The translations under genes were made by a program, and so were the position numbers. Below the pieces are notes generated by a model. It was given only the letters and a program-made list of their open reading frames with translations, was not told where the DNA came from and made no database searches. DNA of 64,000 nucleotides, taken from G964020055 sp964020055. GTDB lineage: Bacteria; Pseudomonadota; Alphaproteobacteria; WRAU01; Hepatincolaceae. Positions 62,910 to 64,000 of the stretch are shown here, one piece after another (within the stretch, counting starts at the first letter, position 1; each line of letters opens with the position of its first letter). The DNA is taken from assembly GCA_964020055.1 (NCBI GenBank), contig OZ026533.1, positions 992,001 to 1,056,000 on the forward strand. Reading direction: 5' to 3'.

Positions 62910-64000
62910 TTGGCAAACATCTTAGAAAATTTGAATGATGTTCAAAAAGAAGCAGTTGAAACAATAGAAGGTCCTTTGTTGATATTAGCAGGAGCAGGTA
63001 CAGGTAAAACTAAAGTATTAACAACAAGAGTTGTTAATATAATAAATAAACAAGCTGCCTATCCATCTGAAATTTTGTGTGTTACATTTACAAATAAAGC
63101 TGCATTTGAAATGAAAGACCGTATACATAAAATGCTTTCAGATATTCCAATTCATAGTATGTGGATTGGTACATTTCATTCAATTGGGCTTAGGATTTTA
63201 AGGCGTCATTTTGCAGAAGCAGGTTTAAAACCTAATTTCATTATACTAGATCCCGACGATTGTGAGCGTATTATAAAACAGATACTTATAGATCATAATG
63301 TAGATGTAAAAAAACATTCTCCTAAATATATTGCAAATACCATTTCTACTTTAAAAGATAAGAACATTACAGTTAGCAATTTTCCAGTATCTTTAGATGA
63401 TATTTATGGAACCATGTCTTTGTCTCAAATTTACAATATATATAATAATAGATTAAAAGCTGTTAACTCAGTTGATTTTGGAGATTTATTACAATTATGT
63501 GTAAATTTATTTATTCAATTTCCAGATATTGTTGATTTTTGGCAGAGTAAATTTAAGTTTGTATTAGTAGATGAGTATCAAGATACCAATTTATTACAAT
63601 ATACTTTTATTAAAATTTTAGCAGCCAAATATCATAACTTATGCTGTGTAGGTGATGATGATCAATCTATTTATTCTTGGAGAGGAGCTGAAGTTGAAAA
63701 TATATTACGCTTTGAAAAAGACTTCAAAGGGGCGAAAGTCTTAAGATTAGAACAAAATTACAGATCTATAAATCCTATCTTAAAAGCAGCATCATCATTA
63801 ATCTCTGCAAATACTAAACGTTGGAAAAAAACACTTTGGACAGATAAAGAAGATAAAAATACAGTCAAATTATTTGAAGCTAATAGTAGTAAAGATGAAG
63901 CTCAATTTATATGTGATAAAATACTAGAATTCAAAAAAGAAGGTGCACCTTACAAAGACAATGCAATTTTAGTAAGGGCAGCTTATCAAACTCGTGAACT
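62910..64000 (+). CDS. UvrD/PcrA/Rep-type DNA helicase (3' end outside window)
   Basis: 363 residues visible before the window ends. Superfamily 1A helicase motifs: LNDVQKEAVETIEGPLLILA (Q-motif), Walker A AGAGTGKTKVLTTRV, FTNKAA (Ia), WIGTFHSIGLRILRRH, VDEYQDTN (Walker B/II), VGDDDQSIYSWRGAE (III) and LRLEQNYRS (IV). It unwinds DNA in repair or replication restart. The TTG at 62910 is favoured as start, with AAGGA 7 bases upstream; an ATG at 62904 is too close to that sequence. The gene is divergent from groES. Confidence 0.93.
   Translation, partial: MANILENLNDVQKEAVETIEGPLLILAGAGTGKTKVLTTRVVNIINKQAAYPSEILCVTFTNKAAFEMKDRIHKMLSDIPIHSMWIGTFHSIGLRILRRHFAEAGLKPNFIILDPDDCERIIKQILIDHNVDVKKHSPKYIANTISTLKDKNITVSNFPVSLDDIYGTMSLSQIYNIYNNRLKAVNSVDFGDLLQLCVNLFIQFPDIVDFWQSKFKFVLVDEYQDTNLLQYTFIKILAAKYHNLCCVGDDDQSIYSWRGAEVENILRFEKDFKGAKVLRLEQNYRSINPILKAASSLISANTKRWKKTLWTDKEDKNTVKLFEANSSKDEAQFICDKILEFKKEGAPYKDNAILVRAAYQTRE

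Noticed and set aside
1..64000. CRISPR array, insertion sequences, prophage or integrase genes
   Set aside because: No regularly spaced repeats, transposase, integrase or phage structural motifs were seen; the content is mostly housekeeping and transport genes.

Overview
The window comes from a strongly AT-rich genome with short intergenic gaps. It looks like a Gram-negative, host-associated alphaproteobacterium with a reduced genome. Evidence for Gram-negative: KDO activation (kdsB), an LptM-type lipoprotein, a beta-barrel candidate. Evidence for Alphaproteobacteria: an MJ0042 zinc-ribbon protein divergent from ftsE-ftsX-plsC, a heparinase II/III-like protein, a stand-alone AroQ-type chorismate mutase protein, and a small lipoprotein ending in a YPHSYP-type tail. 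I infer a symbiont of the Holosporales/Rickettsiales/Hepatincola-like kind; this is not proven. I see no insertion sequence, prophage, CRISPR array or rRNA. There is one tRNA (Gly-GCC) and one SRP RNA.

Layout. 1-6.4 kb: end of a heparinase-like gene, a PH-domain membrane protein, tRNA-Gly, arginase family, ackA and a Pta/Ptb enzyme, and a surface beta-barrel candidate closed by a perfect 38-bp palindrome. 6.4-11.6 kb: complete high-affinity phosphate operon pstSCAB-phoU (minus strand). 11.6-14.8 kb: fmt, def, recR, ybaB and an unrecognised membrane protein. 15.1-21.2 kb: complete N-acetylglucosamine operon (fused EIIA-HPr-EI, EIICB, nagB, nagA), preceded by palindromes that may be an operator. 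21.3-25.2 kb: alkA-like glycosylase, a frameshifted ogt, a 3'-5' exonuclease, dnaX, SRP RNA. 25.3-33.2 kb: kdsB, a secreted unknown, uppP, plsC, ftsX, ftsE, a giant N/K-rich zinc-ribbon membrane protein and lptM. 33.2-39.3 kb: aminopeptidase P, a TM2 cluster with one broken copy, deoD, deoB, chorismate mutase. 39.4-47.9 kb: gloB, flavodoxin, an orphan DNA methyltransferase, thioesterase, LysE exporter, Hsp20, two tandem EamA transporters, a LonC-like protease with no recognisable P-loop. 48.1-55.1 kb: thrS, infC, rpmI, rplT, pheS, pheT. 55.1-64 kb: two glycosyltransferase genes (one a GT2-GT2-CDP-glycerol transferase fusion), mtnN, groEL, groES and the start of a UvrD-type helicase.

How the genes work together. 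NagF/NagE import and phosphorylate GlcNAc, NagA releases acetate and NagB makes fructose-6-phosphate; AckA with the Pta/Ptb enzyme can interconvert acetate, acetyl phosphate and acetyl-CoA. DeoD and DeoB turn purine nucleosides into pentose-5-phosphate. PstSCAB-PhoU supplies phosphate. Together these suggest a scavenger living on host- or microbe-derived amino sugar, nucleosides and phosphate. Several starts are TTG with a Shine-Dalgarno sequence placed for the TTG and not for a nearby ATG; I adjusted starts accordingly.
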